Shown: in pieces, positions 24,385 to 37,414 of the stretch | Numbering within the stretch: position 1 is the stretch's first letter | Layout of the letters: every line of letters begins with the position of its first letter | Source: Raphanus sativus | Taxonomy: Eukaryota > Streptophyta > Magnoliopsida > Brassicales > Brassicaceae | NCBI RefSeq assembly: GCF_000801105.2 | Contig: NC_079519.1 | Coordinates: 10,414,668-10,478,667, forward strand | Direction: 5' to 3' | DNA: 64,000 nucleotides | Made by a program: the position numbers and the translations under genes | The notes under the pieces: model-generated | Database searches by the model: none | Told to the model about the DNA's origin: nothing | Seen by the model: only the letters and a program-made list of their open reading frames with translations

Positions 24385-27300
24385 CTAAGAATTAATGTTT
24401 TCAGATGACAAAATTTGATCGGGAGAGTTTCGACACACGGGACAAGTCCCGTTTAATTTAAGCCACTCATCGATACAGTCGGCGTGAAAACAGTGTTGGC
24501 ACAATGGTATTGTCCTAAGCGTCTCCTTGGGCTCGTACTCTGATAGACAGATAGCACATGTGACATCGTCTATTTTGGGTAACCTTTTGCTTTCGCCTAA
24601 TACTATTTTTGGATACGACTCTATAGTAGACCCATCTAAACCCTTTATCATGATACTGGACTGAGAAGAATGGGCTTGAGTATTGTTGATCTCTGGATGT
24701 GAGATAAGATGGCGTCGTTTGATGCAGGCGTTAATCTTGCTGTAAACGAAACAAACAACACCGAAGAGGACTAAAGTTCCTGGGATCCCTGCACCGATGG
24801 CTATTGCATAACGGACTCTTCTCGGAATAGCTGAAATTATAATTCCAAAAAATGATTAGAAGAAAGTAATCAACGACAAAAATAATTGGGTTATTTAAAA
24901 TAAGTTAGAATCGAAGATTATCCGAAATTGTATTTATGTAAGTAGTAAGAAAGAAACAAAAACAAAAAGTAGTACGAAATTGTATTTCTCAAAAAAAAAG
25001 TAGTAAGAATATGTTTCTGGTGAAAACCAAAGTCACGAAATTGTAATTACATCATTTTATATATCTTTTATTACTAGATGGATCTGAATCCTCTAGCTCG
25101 TGTCCGAATTGCTCAGTTGAAAGGTTATTCTATAATTATTTAATAAATTATTAGATTCTAGAGAGAATCATGTTAATTCCTTCGTTTGATTGAAATGCAA
25201 TCGAGATCATAAACCAAAGTAAACCAGCTAAACCAACATTGGGCAGCTGCATAAACTAACTATATATATATTCTCTAATTAATATGAATTGTTACAAGAT
25301 TGCCACTAGCGCTAGGTTAATTTGTTTGTTCTCCGCTCAGAGGTTTTCTCTTCTCCGGTGGAGATAAAGCCATGTGATACGATGCAATTGCAACATATGA
25401 CAGATTGTGTCAAGACATCAAAGTGAAACTACTTTTTCTTTGCTACTATACAAAAATTATAGATGCATGATCCTAGTAATCTTGATTCATGTGTGATTCA
25501 CTGTTACTAAACAAAATTTAAGTTGAAGATTTTAGAGTGCTTTAAGTGTTTTAGAGTGTTCTAGAGAAGTTTTTTAGTTTAAAAAATGTAAATATGATGG
25601 TTTTAGATGAGATTTTAAAGTTATTTAACAAAAATCACACCAAATTTCTGAAGTCTCTTACAATCATTTAAAAACTCATTAAAATTCAAATAACTTCGAT
25701 TTTGGATTCAATATATTTCCCTTAATATTGCGTGAGGGTTTACTAATGGATATTCTAAAGGTACATATCAAAGCTATAGTTTAAGATCACATAATTATTG
25801 TTGACATAGACTCTTTGTTTGGTTTCCTCATTTTTTTGTTCAAAATCTTCATACCTACTATATATATTTGCTAATGACCCATTGGATTTATAGATAGATA
25901 GTATATTGACATATATTGTCTCAATTTATATTATATATAATATTTTAAAACAAAATATAAACTATTTTTATAACAAAATATATACTATATTTTATTACAC
26001 AGGATTTGTATATTTACGTAAAGCCATTACTTTAATGCTTAAAATAAACTACATATACATTTATGTTTTAATAATATACCTTAAAAATTAATATATTTAA
26101 ATATCAATGTTATTTTTTTAATATTTGATAGTTATAATACTAAATGTTAATTATTTTCTTGATAATATTTATCTAAGAAGATATAAGTTCAATTATTGTT
26201 AAACTATAATTTTATGAATAGTTTCTATTTTACCAAATTTTCCAAGAGCTTACTGAGTTTAATAATCAAACACAAATCCAACAAACAAAAATATATAGAA
26301 GAATATACAAAAATATATGATAGACTATTTGAAACAATTAATTTGATTAGAAACAAATAAACTATAACATTTTTGTGTTTAGAAAGCCGTATACACATTT
26401 GAAAATATGTTATTATTCTAATATATATCATTTTTGAAATAAAAACAAAATATCAATGTAGATATAAATAAAAGCAAACATCCGCGCGGTTGCACGGATC
26501 GAGATCTAGTTATAATTTGTTTCAGATGTTCAAGAATCAAATCTTATTTCTGTTAAATAGATATTTAAAAACCAAATATTATTTTTAAATTAATTTCAAC
26601 ATTGTAAGTGAAGATAGTATATATCTATATTATTAAAAGAGAAGTACCCATATAAAATACCTCTTAGTTTTCACTTTTATTTACAATGGTATGTCACTGA
26701 CATTAAATAATATTTCCTATTTTAATGCGGTCTTTTCCACTTCAATTAATGTGTTTTTCAAATTAAATTTAAATTAAATACACTTCATTAACTTCTCCAT
26801 TAAATCAATGTCAAATTCAAAAAATACATTTTTATTTGACAAACGATTCTGGAAATTATAATATCAACTCTTCATTTAAAAAATTTGAACGAAAAAGTAT
26901 TAGCATATTTGAACCGAAACTAGATAATATCCAAACGGATTTACCATTTTGGTATCTAGAGAACCATAACCAAACTTCATCCGAACGAAATATTTCGGAT
27001 ATTCAAATGTATTTAAATCATATTTATATACTTCAATATGTTAGCTATTTTTCGAATTAATATCCAAGATATAAGCTATTTTAAGTTGGTTAAAATATTT
27101 GAAATATAAAAAATAATCAAAAGTAAACATTTTAAAGTAGATAAACGATAATCAAAACTCCAAAAATATTTAAAATATATATTTATTCTTCATCCAAATA
27201 TTCAAGTTAAACCTATTTTAATTTTTAATTTAGGTATTTTGGTTTACATTACTCAAATTTACATGTTATATTATTTTATTTTTAGATTTAGGGAAATTTA

Positions 27301-28987
27301 AAGATATATAAATTTTGAAAATTCAAAAATAGTTTAAACGGGTTATCAAACCCGCAAAGATCTGAATCAAACCGGAACCAAAGTTTATAAATACCCGAAT
27401 AGAGGTAGAATCTTTAAACTCAAAAAACTCAAATCCGAATAGATTTTAACCGAATTCGAGTGGATACCCAAATACCCACCCCTAACTTAGTCAAAATGAA
27501 ACGATTAAATATTATAAATATATTATTTAGTATAAAAAAACTAAAACTGAAAATTAATACCCGTGCGGTCGCACGGATCAAGATCTAGTGTATTGTTATA
27601 AGATTATATGTTTTTCTCAGTAGCATATATAAATCTATGATAATCAGTAAACAGTCTAATAACTTTTACTATACGTCTAACGTGAGGAATAAGGTTTGAT
27701 CTGCCTTTAATTAGCGTTCATATAAGCTTGTCACTATGGGAATAAGACTCGTTAATTCTTTATGACTTGACTTTTAAAAGTTTTCACGTTTACTTATTCT
27801 CAAAAAAAAAGAAATAGCACATCTATTCTACTAGATTTATTTAGTAGAAAGTGAATTTATATATATATATATATATATTTTTTTTTTAACACGCATATAT
27901 TTGTGTTAAAAAAATAACACGATATATTCAAAATATTATATCGTCCTGAGCCGTCTAATGAGGTTTTTCATAGTTGGAAATCAGAACCGACAAACTTGGT
28001 TGCAATTATGCCATTTTTCCAAATTTGTTTATATTCATCATTCTCTATATAAATATACACTAACACACAAATACGCATGACTCATTCAACACGAAATTTC
28101 GTCATGGTCTACGTCAACTTTAACTAATATACTCGTATTAGTTGTATTTTTGACTTGATATATATATTAAAAATTGTATTCTTGCCATCAAAATTTAAGA
28201 CCGAGGACAATTAATCATTCTATAATACGATTAAAAATCGTAGATAACGGTGATTATAAAATTAATTACCTGGTTTAGGAGGATCAGAGCATACGATTTC
28301 ACGAGAAGAATTACTCTTAATCCCACACTTACCACCTCTACCCTCAGGTCCCTCACACCGGCGGCATCTCGGGACCCTCCAAGTGAGCCAGATGTTATCA
28401 CTCAGTCCCCAATACGAAACGGCCTGCTCATAAACCTGCCAACGAACCGGAACCTCAACGGTTTTCATTAACTGGCACGGCTGAGCCGACAGGTGGTTCA
28501 CCACTCTAGGCGAAGTAGTCACAAACACCGTGCTGGTCTTATTGCTCAAACACGTTATCGGATTGGAACTCCTGAAAGAAAGATATTCCGACGTCGGGCA
28601 GCTAAAAAACGTGAACGGACGTGTGTAATCACCGTCAAACGGCGTCGAAGTGAGGTTTAGCGTTAAGATGCGTTTGGGAAGACAGTTATGTGGGTCGGAG
28701 AGTAAAATCTCTTGAGCCTCGTAATCGATCGTTTCGACCGTGAAGTCACCAGAGAATGGTAGTGTTATGGTGGTTCGGTTAACGCCGTTATTATTACCGC
28801 ACGTTAAGTCGAACCCTTTGTCATAACCGCAAGATTGGGGTTGGTGGGATTTTAAACGGAAAGGGAAACGGATGATGGGATCGCCACGGCGACAAAAGGC
28901 GTTAGTGCATGTGGCAGTGGTCGTCGTCGGGATTAGGAGAGAGATAATTAAGAGAAAGAATGATGTTATTTTCGTAGTAAACTCCAT
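24385..28987 (-). CDS. GUB_WAK / RING-H2 membrane E3 ubiquitin ligase (ATL20-22 type)
   Basis: Two exons on the minus strand, 28270-28987 and 24385-24830, join in phase (Pro-Ala junction) to give 387 residues. Exon 1 encodes a signal peptide ([20 protein letters not shown]), then a cysteine-rich GUB_WAK galacturonan-binding-type domain starting [19 protein letters not shown] and ending in [13 protein letters not shown]. Exon 2 encodes a transmembrane helix ([20 protein letters not shown]), a GLD motif ([20 protein letters not shown]) and a RING-H2 finger ([25 protein letters not shown]) with all eight ligands. This is the layout of plant ATL20/21/22-like ligases, which presumably sense the wall or extracellular space and ubiquitinate in the cytosol. 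Neighbour order suggests the ortholog of At5g53110. The 3.4-kb intron is expanded by transposons. Confidence 0.88.
26478..26509 (+). mobile_element. Helitron 3' terminus inside the RING gene intron
   Basis: CATCCGCGCGGTTGCACGGATCGAGATCTAG followed by T is the hairpin plus CTAG end typical of crucifer Helitrons, and closely matches the terminus at 27561-27588. I could not locate the 5' end upstream, so the element extent is unknown; it may reach back towards about 25850. Confidence 0.65.
26624..27588 (+). mobile_element. Non-autonomous Helitron in the RING gene intron
   Basis: Starts TCTATATTATTAAAAGAGAAG after a host A and ends with hairpin CCGTGCGGTCGCACGG, then ATCAAGATCTAG before a host T. 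Both ends fit the Arabidopsis/Brassica Helitron consensus (5' TC, 3' hairpin and CTAG, A/T target). 965 bp with no Rep/helicase. A segment rich in CCGAATACCCACCCCTA (about 27420-27486) resembles a hAT-type end and may be a nested insertion. Confidence 0.82.
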
Positions 28988-29800
28988 ATTCTTTTTTTTT
29001 TCTTTGAAGGAGTTTAGTTTGGTGTTGGAAAACTAAAGCAGTGACCCATCCTATTTGTAATTGAAATGGACCCATAATGCACGTAATCATTTGTATTTTA
29101 TTATTATGGCAGTGACGTATTTTTTTTTATCATAAATATAACACATAAAAATTAAAATGACCTTTTAGCAAAAAAAAAAAAAAAAAAAAATTAAAATGAC
29201 CAAAATATTTTTAAAAAATAAAACATATCTTTCGAAAGGGAGTGTTTTTTCTTTAAATAATAATTTCAAGAATAGTTTTTTAAAAAATTCAAATTTAAAA
29301 TAAAAATATAAAAAAATCGAAAATCAGAAAATTTTGAATTAAAAACATATCTTTCGAAAAAATTAAGAAGTATTTGTAAAAAATAATTAAATAGTTATAT
29401 ATATATAATAAGGATATAAGAGACTTTTGCATCTTTAATGAAACATATTTGATCATTTTACTTATTATGTATATTTTGGTCAAAACACTCATTTTAGTAT
29501 TTTTTATAGAAATTGTCCTTTTATTTACTACATAAATATGAACAGAATGTCTGGGTCAGAAAAGCCATTTCGAGTATATTCATGTACATGAAAGGAGAAA
29601 AATAATTGAGTTTTAAATTAAAGAATGAAAACCATGAAATTATAATCGAAAAGATATACTATCATTTTTGATAAACCCTTTCAAAATTCAACTCTTTCCA
29701 TACAACTAAGAGCGTATGACTATGACCAAAATTCCAAAGACTTTCTAATGGCCAGAGCATAATAATTAGATAATGCTAAAACACTAGACTATTTTTTAAC
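28988..29800 (-). promoter_or_regulatory. Presumed promoter region of the RING-H2 gene
   Basis: Upstream of the ATG at 28987. Contains a 19-base A run (about 29170-29190) and is AT-rich. No distinct promoter element could be identified with confidence. Confidence 0.3.
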
Positions 29801-30109
29801 ATAATTAGTAAGCCACAAAGAATGTTTCAACATTAATTAACGAAAAGTCTAATCACAGATCATTGTTAATGAATCCCATAACCACGTTGGACCTCTTAAC
29901 ATTCTATAATCCTTTCCAGTGCATCAAGAATGTTTCAACATTAATTAACGAAAAGTCTAATCACAGATCTGAAGAAGCTCATAATTAGTAAGCCACAAAG
30001 AATGTTTCAACACTAATTAACGAAAAGTCTAATCACAGATCTATTGTTAATGAATCCTATAACCACGTTGGACCTCTTAACATTCTATAATCATTTCCAG
30101 TGCATCAAG
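29801..30109 (+). repeat. Duplicated ~128-bp segment with an extra partial copy
   Basis: The segment ATAATTAGTAAGCCACAAAG ... CCAGTGCATCAAG occurs at 29801-29928 and 29981-30109 with few differences. Between them, 29929-29970 repeats only AATGTTTCAACATTAATTAACG...CAGATCT. The linker GAAGAAGCTCATAA reappears inverted near 30200 (TTATGAGCTTCTTC). Confidence 0.85.
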
Positions 30110-30941
30110 AGGAAGACCAGTTAGGTCTATTGTTTTTTCCCAAATTTTGTTCCATGTTATGAGCTTCTTTTTTTTTTTTTTTTTGAAAAATGTTATGTTA
30201 TGAGCTTCTTCAGAAGAGTGTTTAGGTTGACACCTTTGAGAAAAGTTCAGAGGACTGATCTCCATGACTTTGTTTGTTCAAGTGCTTTGTGTGCTACTAT
30301 CCTTTGTATTCATGTTTATGCTCTCTGCTTTGCCTTTGTTGCAGCAGATCTATTAGCCGGTTGGCCCAGTTATGTATTGATGTAAGCCATTACAACCTTA
30401 TTTCATCTATTTGCCCCAGTTACATCAATCGGGTTTGTTATCGGTTTCAATTTAACTTTTCACAATATATTGGAATTTGAGAACCTGCGTTGCTGAGAAA
30501 AGTGATGAGCTTCTACAACCTTGTTGTGTGGCGAATAGATGAGATAAGACAAGGAAGAGTAAATAACTCTTTAATTAATCTTTAGAAGATATCTAGCCTG
30601 TTTGACCAAAAAAACGATATCTAGTTTGTAAAATCTTAGAAATGTCAAAATGTTAATATATATGGAATGCTGCATTATCTTTTGTAATCAACATCGATAA
30701 AAGGAGGGTTTCATCAATTGCTTCAAACGCAACGTATTATAATTAGCAAAGTAAATATGTTTTAATATAATTAAAATTGCCAGTTCATTTAATGAATATC
30801 TCTATGTTGTATATTAAATAAAACAATAAACGTAAACACAAACAAGCGAGGTTAAATTCTTACAACATTTGTTAATTTGGATAACGCCAGGGGACAAAGA
30901 AACAAGACTAGTGCCCGTCTCCGAAGTCAGACTTTTGAAAA
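30110..30941. other. Intergenic DNA with weak coding-like traces
   Basis: On the minus strand about 30077-30140 reads IDLTGLPLDALEMIIE, faintly like the start of an F-box, with a stop directly after. The plus-strand frame 30200-30385 contains a hydrophobic run but no recognised domain. Probably decayed sequence. Confidence 0.25.
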
Positions 30942-33053
30942 TCAATACTATTAAAACAGAAGGCCCTTTTTTGAAGTGCCCTTCTTTTTTAAAAGTATTT
31001 ACAGATCTTTGCCACTGCATTATTTAAAACATATGATTTTTATTAAAATCCTAAACAAATCTTTTTAATTATAACAAAATCTATTTAATCTAACAATATT
31101 TAATTTTAAACTTTTTTAAATAATCAATCGAAAATAGATACTCATATTTTAACTAATCCTTAATTTTAGGATTGATTTGTTTGTTACATTATTTTTCATC
31201 TATTTTGAAATCTTAAAAATACTTTTAGCATCTGAAATTAATTTATAATTATAAAATACGTGAAAAATATTTTCAAAATTTTTAATTATTTATATGTGTT
31301 GCACTTATCATTTAAATTACTACATAAATGTGAATTTTTAATTTGAAACAAAAAAGTACAAAGAACTTATTTGATAAATAAATTTGTAAACTTCAAACAT
31401 ACTATTTAACAGCTACTCATAATACTGATACATATTATAAAATCATAGAAATAATTATTCTCTAAATCAATATGACATTAATTTGCTAAATATATGCGCT
31501 TAGAAATTATAATTTTACATAAATTTTAAATAGTTTAAAAATCAATATTTGAAATATCTAAATTAAATTAAATTTCCAAATCAATCTACAATTAATGAGT
31601 ACAATTTTTTCAGTTATTATTTACAGGTTTTTCCGTTAAACATGTAAAATATTTCTCGAGTACAAACAGGTCTTACAAATACATTTTCATTTCTATTGTG
31701 ATCTAAAAACGAGTAAATAATTTTATCAGAAAAATCAATACTATTAAAACATAAGGGACATTTTTAAAACCATCTTGAAGTTTTGAAGTATTTATAACTC
31801 CATGCCATTGATATATTTTTAATATACTTTTTATTTAAATCAAAACTAAATCTATTTAAACTTAACTAAATCTACTTAATCTAACAATAGAATCTCATAC
31901 TTAAACTAGCCCTTAATTTTAGCACGAAATTGTTTATTGTATATTGTTTTTTCTATTTTATAAACCTAAAAATATTTCAATATATTTTTAATATACGAAA
32001 TTAAATTATTATTATTAAAAAATGTGAAAATATTAATATCTTAAAATATTTATGTATTGCAGTTATCATTTAAAATGGCCACATAAATGTTAATTCTTAT
32101 GTTATCTGATTCATATTTTGGTTTTATAATTAACCTTTCAAATATATAATATAACATTAGTTTTAATTTGTTTTTTTTTTACAAGAAACGACCAAAATTA
32201 AAATTGAGATCAATATATATGATTTAGGCAATTTTTTAAAAACAAAATCAGTTAATTTAATACGGTCACAATTTAAATCATTGTATATTTATTTAATAAA
32301 AAGAAAATATTTAAATATTTAGGATTTATCAACCATACATCAACATAACTTATATCTCAGACCAAAATTTTAGGATTTATCAACCATACATTAATTTATT
32401 AAATATTTTACATAGACATTAAATTTATAAATTAACAAAGCACATAATGTTAAAATATAGTTTAACATTGTTTAAGTGGACTTTTTATAGAAACAAATAT
32501 TAATATAAACTCATTAAGTTTAACAACTTTTAAATAGGTTTTCGGTTAAAAATATTTATTAAATATGATTCTACTTAAAGTTAGCGAAGACCATATTATA
32601 TATATATAAGATTATTTTTTTCGAACATTTTTCAAAAAATTTGTTCGGCTTTCAATGCGGGTTGAATTTGAAATTGGTTTCTAGATTTAACACGTTATGA
32701 ACCATTCGATTATATAGGTCAGGTCTAATAGAGTATCAAACTTGATTTTCGGGTCAATTACGAGTCAGGTTTTCTGGAAACGAGTATTCTTGATTAATTA
32801 TATTAGTTAACTATGAAAAAATATAATATGTTGTATACTTTAGAAAAAAAATTAAATTAACTTTTGAAATGTATATGAAATAAATGTATAGTTATGCAAC
32901 TTGACATATTTAATATAGTTATCAAAAATTATATTTAACTAATACTAAAACACAAATATGATTATAGAAAACATCACAAATATAAAACTAAAATTTTCAA
33001 AAAGAATTAAAACAGAAAGTACCCGTCCTTTGATAGGACGGGTCAAAATCTAG
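30942..33053 (+). mobile_element. Helitron locus with two 5' ends and one 3' end
   Basis: A 5' terminus TCAATACTATTAAAACAGAAGG at 30942 is repeated as TCAATACTATTAAAACATAAGG at 31735. The roughly 150 bases after each are clearly related (AAGTATTTA, GCCA, ATTAAATC, AATCTAACAAT in the same order). A single 3' end, hairpin CCCGTCCTTTGATAGGACGGG then TCAAAATCTAG and a host T, closes at 33053. The inner element would be 31735-33053. No coding capacity is seen. Confidence 0.72.
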
Positions 33054-33884
33054 TAACATTGTTAAAACATAACTTGACATATCAAAATTTTCAGAAATTG
33101 TAAACCGTTTTAAATTTATAAAAACATTTTCAAAATAAAAAGTTTCTTGTTAATTGTTATCTATATCTACAAATTAACCAGAGCGAGTTTACTTCTCGGA
33201 TAACATCTGCAAAACGAATACAGAAAGACACATAACTTTATATATTATATATATATATGTGAACAATGACATATTTTATGAAATTTATCATTTCTGATGA
33301 TTGATAGTTCTGCTGATGGTCTTTGGTAATTACAACAGAATTGACGTTAATGATTTAGCTTTGAGAAGTTGAACAAAAAAAAAAGATTTAGCTTTGAGAA
33401 TCTCGGTTAAGCGAAGGCAAAGGAATCGTGAAAGCGCGCTGGAGCTAAATGGTTGCAACTTGCAAGTGCTGCTCATATTCATCTTTTAAGAATTTTTGTG
33501 CACCTAGCTACCAAAATCAACATGCATACTAACCAATTTAGATAGTATAAATATATTGAATGAAAACTAATTATAAGATATGTAGTATTCCATTTTTTGC
33601 TCACCGTTTATTTTTGGTGACTCGAAAAAATACAAACTCGCAATAAGAAATGTGATGTCATTTGCGTTTTGTACAAGAACAATTTTCAGTCAGTGTTATA
33701 ATTTGTGTACGCGCTTTTACTCAGATGATTGCGTATAGATTTGCTGTAAATTTTAGACACTTGTGAACGCAAAACATATGTTAACACCTACAGTATTTGT
33801 GACCAAGTCCATGATAAGTAGTATTACTTAAAAAAAAATATATTCAGTAACCATATGGGGCCAACTTAGAGGAAATGGTAGGCC
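33054..33884. other. AT-rich intergenic DNA, nothing identified
   Basis: No supported gene, RNA or terminal-repeat structure. A short near-repeat GATTTAGCTTTGAGAA occurs twice around 33350-33400. Confidence 0.5.
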
Positions 33885-34480
33885 ATAGGTTTGTGCATTC
33901 AGTTTTCACTTCCTTTTCGGTTCAGTTAATTTATTCATGTTTATTTTTACCAGTTTTGGATTGGAGGTAACCAAACAAGAACCACCCTAGACTCGGTTCG
34001 GTATGAATAATTATGTCAGGAACTTTCAAATAACTAAAAATTATCGGATTGCATTCGGTTTTGATTACTTTTATATCCAAACTACTTGAATTAGCCGAAT
34101 AAGAAGAATATAAATTATCTAATAAGTATTCAAAATATTCGAAATACCCCTAAAATAAAAGATAAAATGTTAAATTTAAAAACATATTATTTAATTTTAA
34201 AGTTATAACTAATGAGATTTTAATATTTCAGTGTTTAATTTGAATGTACCTGAATTTTGAATTTATAATAAACTTTAAATATTATGGTCATTTTAAATCT
34301 AAATACACGTAATATATTTTAAGTATGTAATTATATTTCAGATAGCCAAAGTACTTATTTGATTATTGATTCGGTTACCCGTGATATTTTAAATTAAAAA
34401 CGATTCAGGTTATTATGTTTTCTATTTCAGTTTTAGATCAATATGGTTCAGTTTTTTGGTTTCGGTTAATTTTCCAGACT
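33885..34480. repeat. Possible non-autonomous hAT-type element
   Basis: Begins near GGTTTGTGCATTCAGTTTTC and ends near TTTTTTGGTTTCGGTTAATTTTCC, a style seen in dispersed crucifer hAT-like repeats whose ends carry inverted GGTTCGGTTT-type words. The interior is AT-rich and non-coding. Borders are uncertain and no target duplication was confirmed. Confidence 0.35.
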
Positions 34481-34630
34481 TAGTAAGACATGCGACCGTC
34501 CGGTATTCTGCAAGTAGGGAAATTATTTATTTTTACAAAATCAAAACAATTAAAATTTAAAGTTAGTTTAGTTTACCAACAAAAAAATACCCTAGCATTC
34601 CCATCAATTTTGGGCATGCTATGGCAAGTA

Positions 34631-35288
34631 TCAGGTGGGCACGGAGTAAATAGTATTGTAATTTCAGTATTTCTGATTTGCTTTGTAGTTTATAGATAAT
34701 TAGTTTTCCTATTTTCTTTGCTTCAGAAAATGCATATATTTGGTTTTCCAGATATGTAGAAATTATAGATATTTGCGAGTATATATGAATATTTACAAAT
34801 ATTTCGTCTACTTTGTTTAATAAAAGTAAATATAAAAACAAATGTACAAGTTTGTTTTCAAAAGATATCTTTTACATAACATAAAACAAAAGTAAAATTT
34901 AGTGAAATTATATGTTCCATGAATTTTAAAAATTAATTAATTTTAATAAAAAGAAATATTTTAGAAACATTGTAGCTTTTAGAATTCTATATTCCTTTTA
35001 TAATTTAATACTTTTATAAGTAATTATATATAATTATATGTTAGAACAATAATTACATAAAAAATTATACATTTATAACTCCCTATTTAATTATAGATAT
35101 ACTTAAATTCGTATAAAAATCAGAGCGGAACGGATATCAGACACTGAATTTTTAATATATGCGATTTTCTTTGTTTTATAATGGATATTGATTTTAATAT
35201 TTGCTTTGCTCCGAAAAATTTTAGGATATCCGATTTTTCAGATAGAATTGAAACGAATCGAATTTAACAGATAATATGTCAGTCATAG
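34631..35288. repeat. Copy of hAT-like CGGATATCCG repeat family
   Basis: Starts TCAGGTGGGCACGGAGTAAATAG and ends AACGAATCGAATTTAACAGATAATATGTCAGTCAT. Internal words GATTTGCTTTG, TTTCTTTGCTTCAGAAAA and GGATATCCGATTTTTCAGAT correspond in order to the copies at 12561-13894. It is diverged and non-coding. Confidence 0.55.
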
Positions 35289-36469
35289 CAAGCTTATTGT
35301 AATTACTTTCTATAACTTTTCGTCGTTATTTTCCACAAAGAAAAAAATATCAACCTCTACATTCAAGTGACTTTGACAAAACGAATGCTATTTTGGATGG
35401 CCATTTGGGAATTCCCTACCTTAGTAGAAGTATGCAGAAAAAATGGCACTATAAATGACATTTGATTGCGATTTTTTTTTAATTCTTAAAAAAGAAGTAG
35501 ACATACATTCAGTTGACAAACAAAAAACAGATTGACAAGCATTCTCCCAAGTTACAATTACAAAATAGAATAATTTCGACTACAAAAATCGTCTATCCCT
35601 TTTTTCAAATTTTAAAATATTCAAATGACTTGGTTTCGATTCCTTATACACAAGTACTAGGAAAAGACTGGCGCTTTGTGGATGATGAATTTATATGAAA
35701 ATTATTTAAGAAATATTTTATTAAAAACAAAATTTATATTCTTAATCGAATTAATATTTTCGGTCTTTAATCCATTTTTTAATTTTTTTGTTAATTACAT
35801 AATTTTTATACTGATGAACTGATACCATTAGGTCAAAAAATCACTTATCGCATAAGAACCTAACATTTAGGCTGAAGAATCCCAGACCTACTATTTGGTT
35901 ACAATGAAACTATGTCAGCTCGGTTTTATATCATCATTTAGCAATTTAAAAGTTAAATTATGGTTATAAGAAGTTTATGTTCACCTGTCAATCCCATTTA
36001 TCTCCAATATTTTTCTCTTTTTATATCATTTTTTCATTTTAGTTATTGCTCGAAATAAATACTGATTTTGGAATTTATTCTCATTTTGTTCTTTTGTTTT
36101 GGTCTCAGATTTAAAAATGTTTAAGAATTAAAATTATTAAAGAGATACATATACTTAGTTTAAGATCTGCGTTTGTGCAGAATAAATATTTTATATTTAC
36201 TTCTTCTTTTATATTTTTGGGCATATTATGAAATAATAAAATAATAGTTATATATTAAATAATTAAGAAATCAGTTACAATTATGTAATAAATTGACGTG
36301 CACATATAAATCAAACAATCACTCTTGTTTGTTCGCAATCATTTTAGGGTAAATATATCTAAACAACTTATATATGTATATGATATAATTAAATTTAAAT
36401 GATATTAACATAGATATATAGTATACTTTTAGTATGGACATTTATTAAATGATGTTTCTATTCATATGA
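35289..36469. other. AT-rich intergenic DNA, nothing identified
   Basis: No believable coding region, RNA gene or terminal-repeat element was seen between the hAT-like repeat and the Helitron at 36470. Confidence 0.5.
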
Positions 36470-37414
36470 TCCCCTAGACTATATTTGCGAATTGATTTTG
36501 CCACATATTCTCTCTTCGATCAGTTTGACAAAACAAATATGACATGGCTACTAAAATTGATGAAATGGCTTCCGGAAATATATGACATGGATAATTTCAT
36601 TTAATGTTGATTTATATTTTTGGCAAACTTATTAGAATATGGTAATAATTCATATATTACATTTAAAATTGATATTTCTTTTTGGTAAACTTTTTTAAAA
36701 TATGGTAATAGCTCATACATCATCTATAAAATAGATATATTCATATATAACATTTCAAATTTTGAAATATTTTTTTTTATAATTATACAATTTGTATTAC
36801 TAAAACTTTCAAAAATTCTACAATTTTTCAAAACTTTTAAATATCTAATCGTAAGATTATTAGTTTCTTATATATCAACAAATTTAATAAATATTGTTTA
36901 GGCTAAACTTTTTATAATCATACAATTTTATATCATTTTATTAGTTTTATACAAATTGATTTAATATATATCAAATATATATTAAATATTAGTAAGAAAA
37001 TAGTAAAATCTATGATATTTAATAAAATTTATTTTTAAATATAAGTTAGATTTAAAAAACATATATAACATTTCAAATTCGAAATATTATTATTTTGTAT
37101 AATTATACAATTTGTATTACTAAAACTTTCAAAAATTTCTACAATTTGTTTAAAATTTAAATATCTAATCTTTAAGATTATTAGTTTCTTATATATCAAC
37201 AAATGTTATAAATATTGTTTAGCCTAATTTTCTTATAATTATACAATTTTATATCATTTTATTAGTTTTATACAAATTGATTTAATATATATCAAATATA
37301 TATTAAAAATTAGTATGAAAATAGTAAAATCTATAATATTTAATAAAATTTATTTTTAAATATAAATTAGATTTAAAAAGTTCTTTACTGCACATGGTGC
37401 AGGAAAACACCTAG
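36470..37414 (+). mobile_element. Non-autonomous Helitron with internal tandem duplication
   Basis: Starts TCCCCTAGACTATATTTGCG after a host A. Ends with hairpin CTGCACATGGTGCAG, then GAAAACACCTAG before a host T. The copy at 7188-8659 on the other strand shares both ends and internal order. The interior contains a 317-bp unit twice in tandem. It is AT-rich and non-coding, 945 bp. Confidence 0.8.
36745..37378 (+). repeat. 317-bp tandem duplication inside the Helitron
   Basis: Units 36745-37061 and 37062-37378 both begin TATATAACATTTCAAATT and both contain ATTACTAAAACTTTCAAAAATT, TTATTAGTTTCTTATATATCAAC and ATTAGTTTTATACAAATTGATTTAATATATATC. They differ at scattered positions. Confidence 0.85.

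Noticed and set aside
30077..30140. F-box-like text IDLTGLPLDALEMIIE on the minus strand
   Set aside because: Only about 16 residues before a stop, inside a duplicated non-coding segment; similarity too weak.
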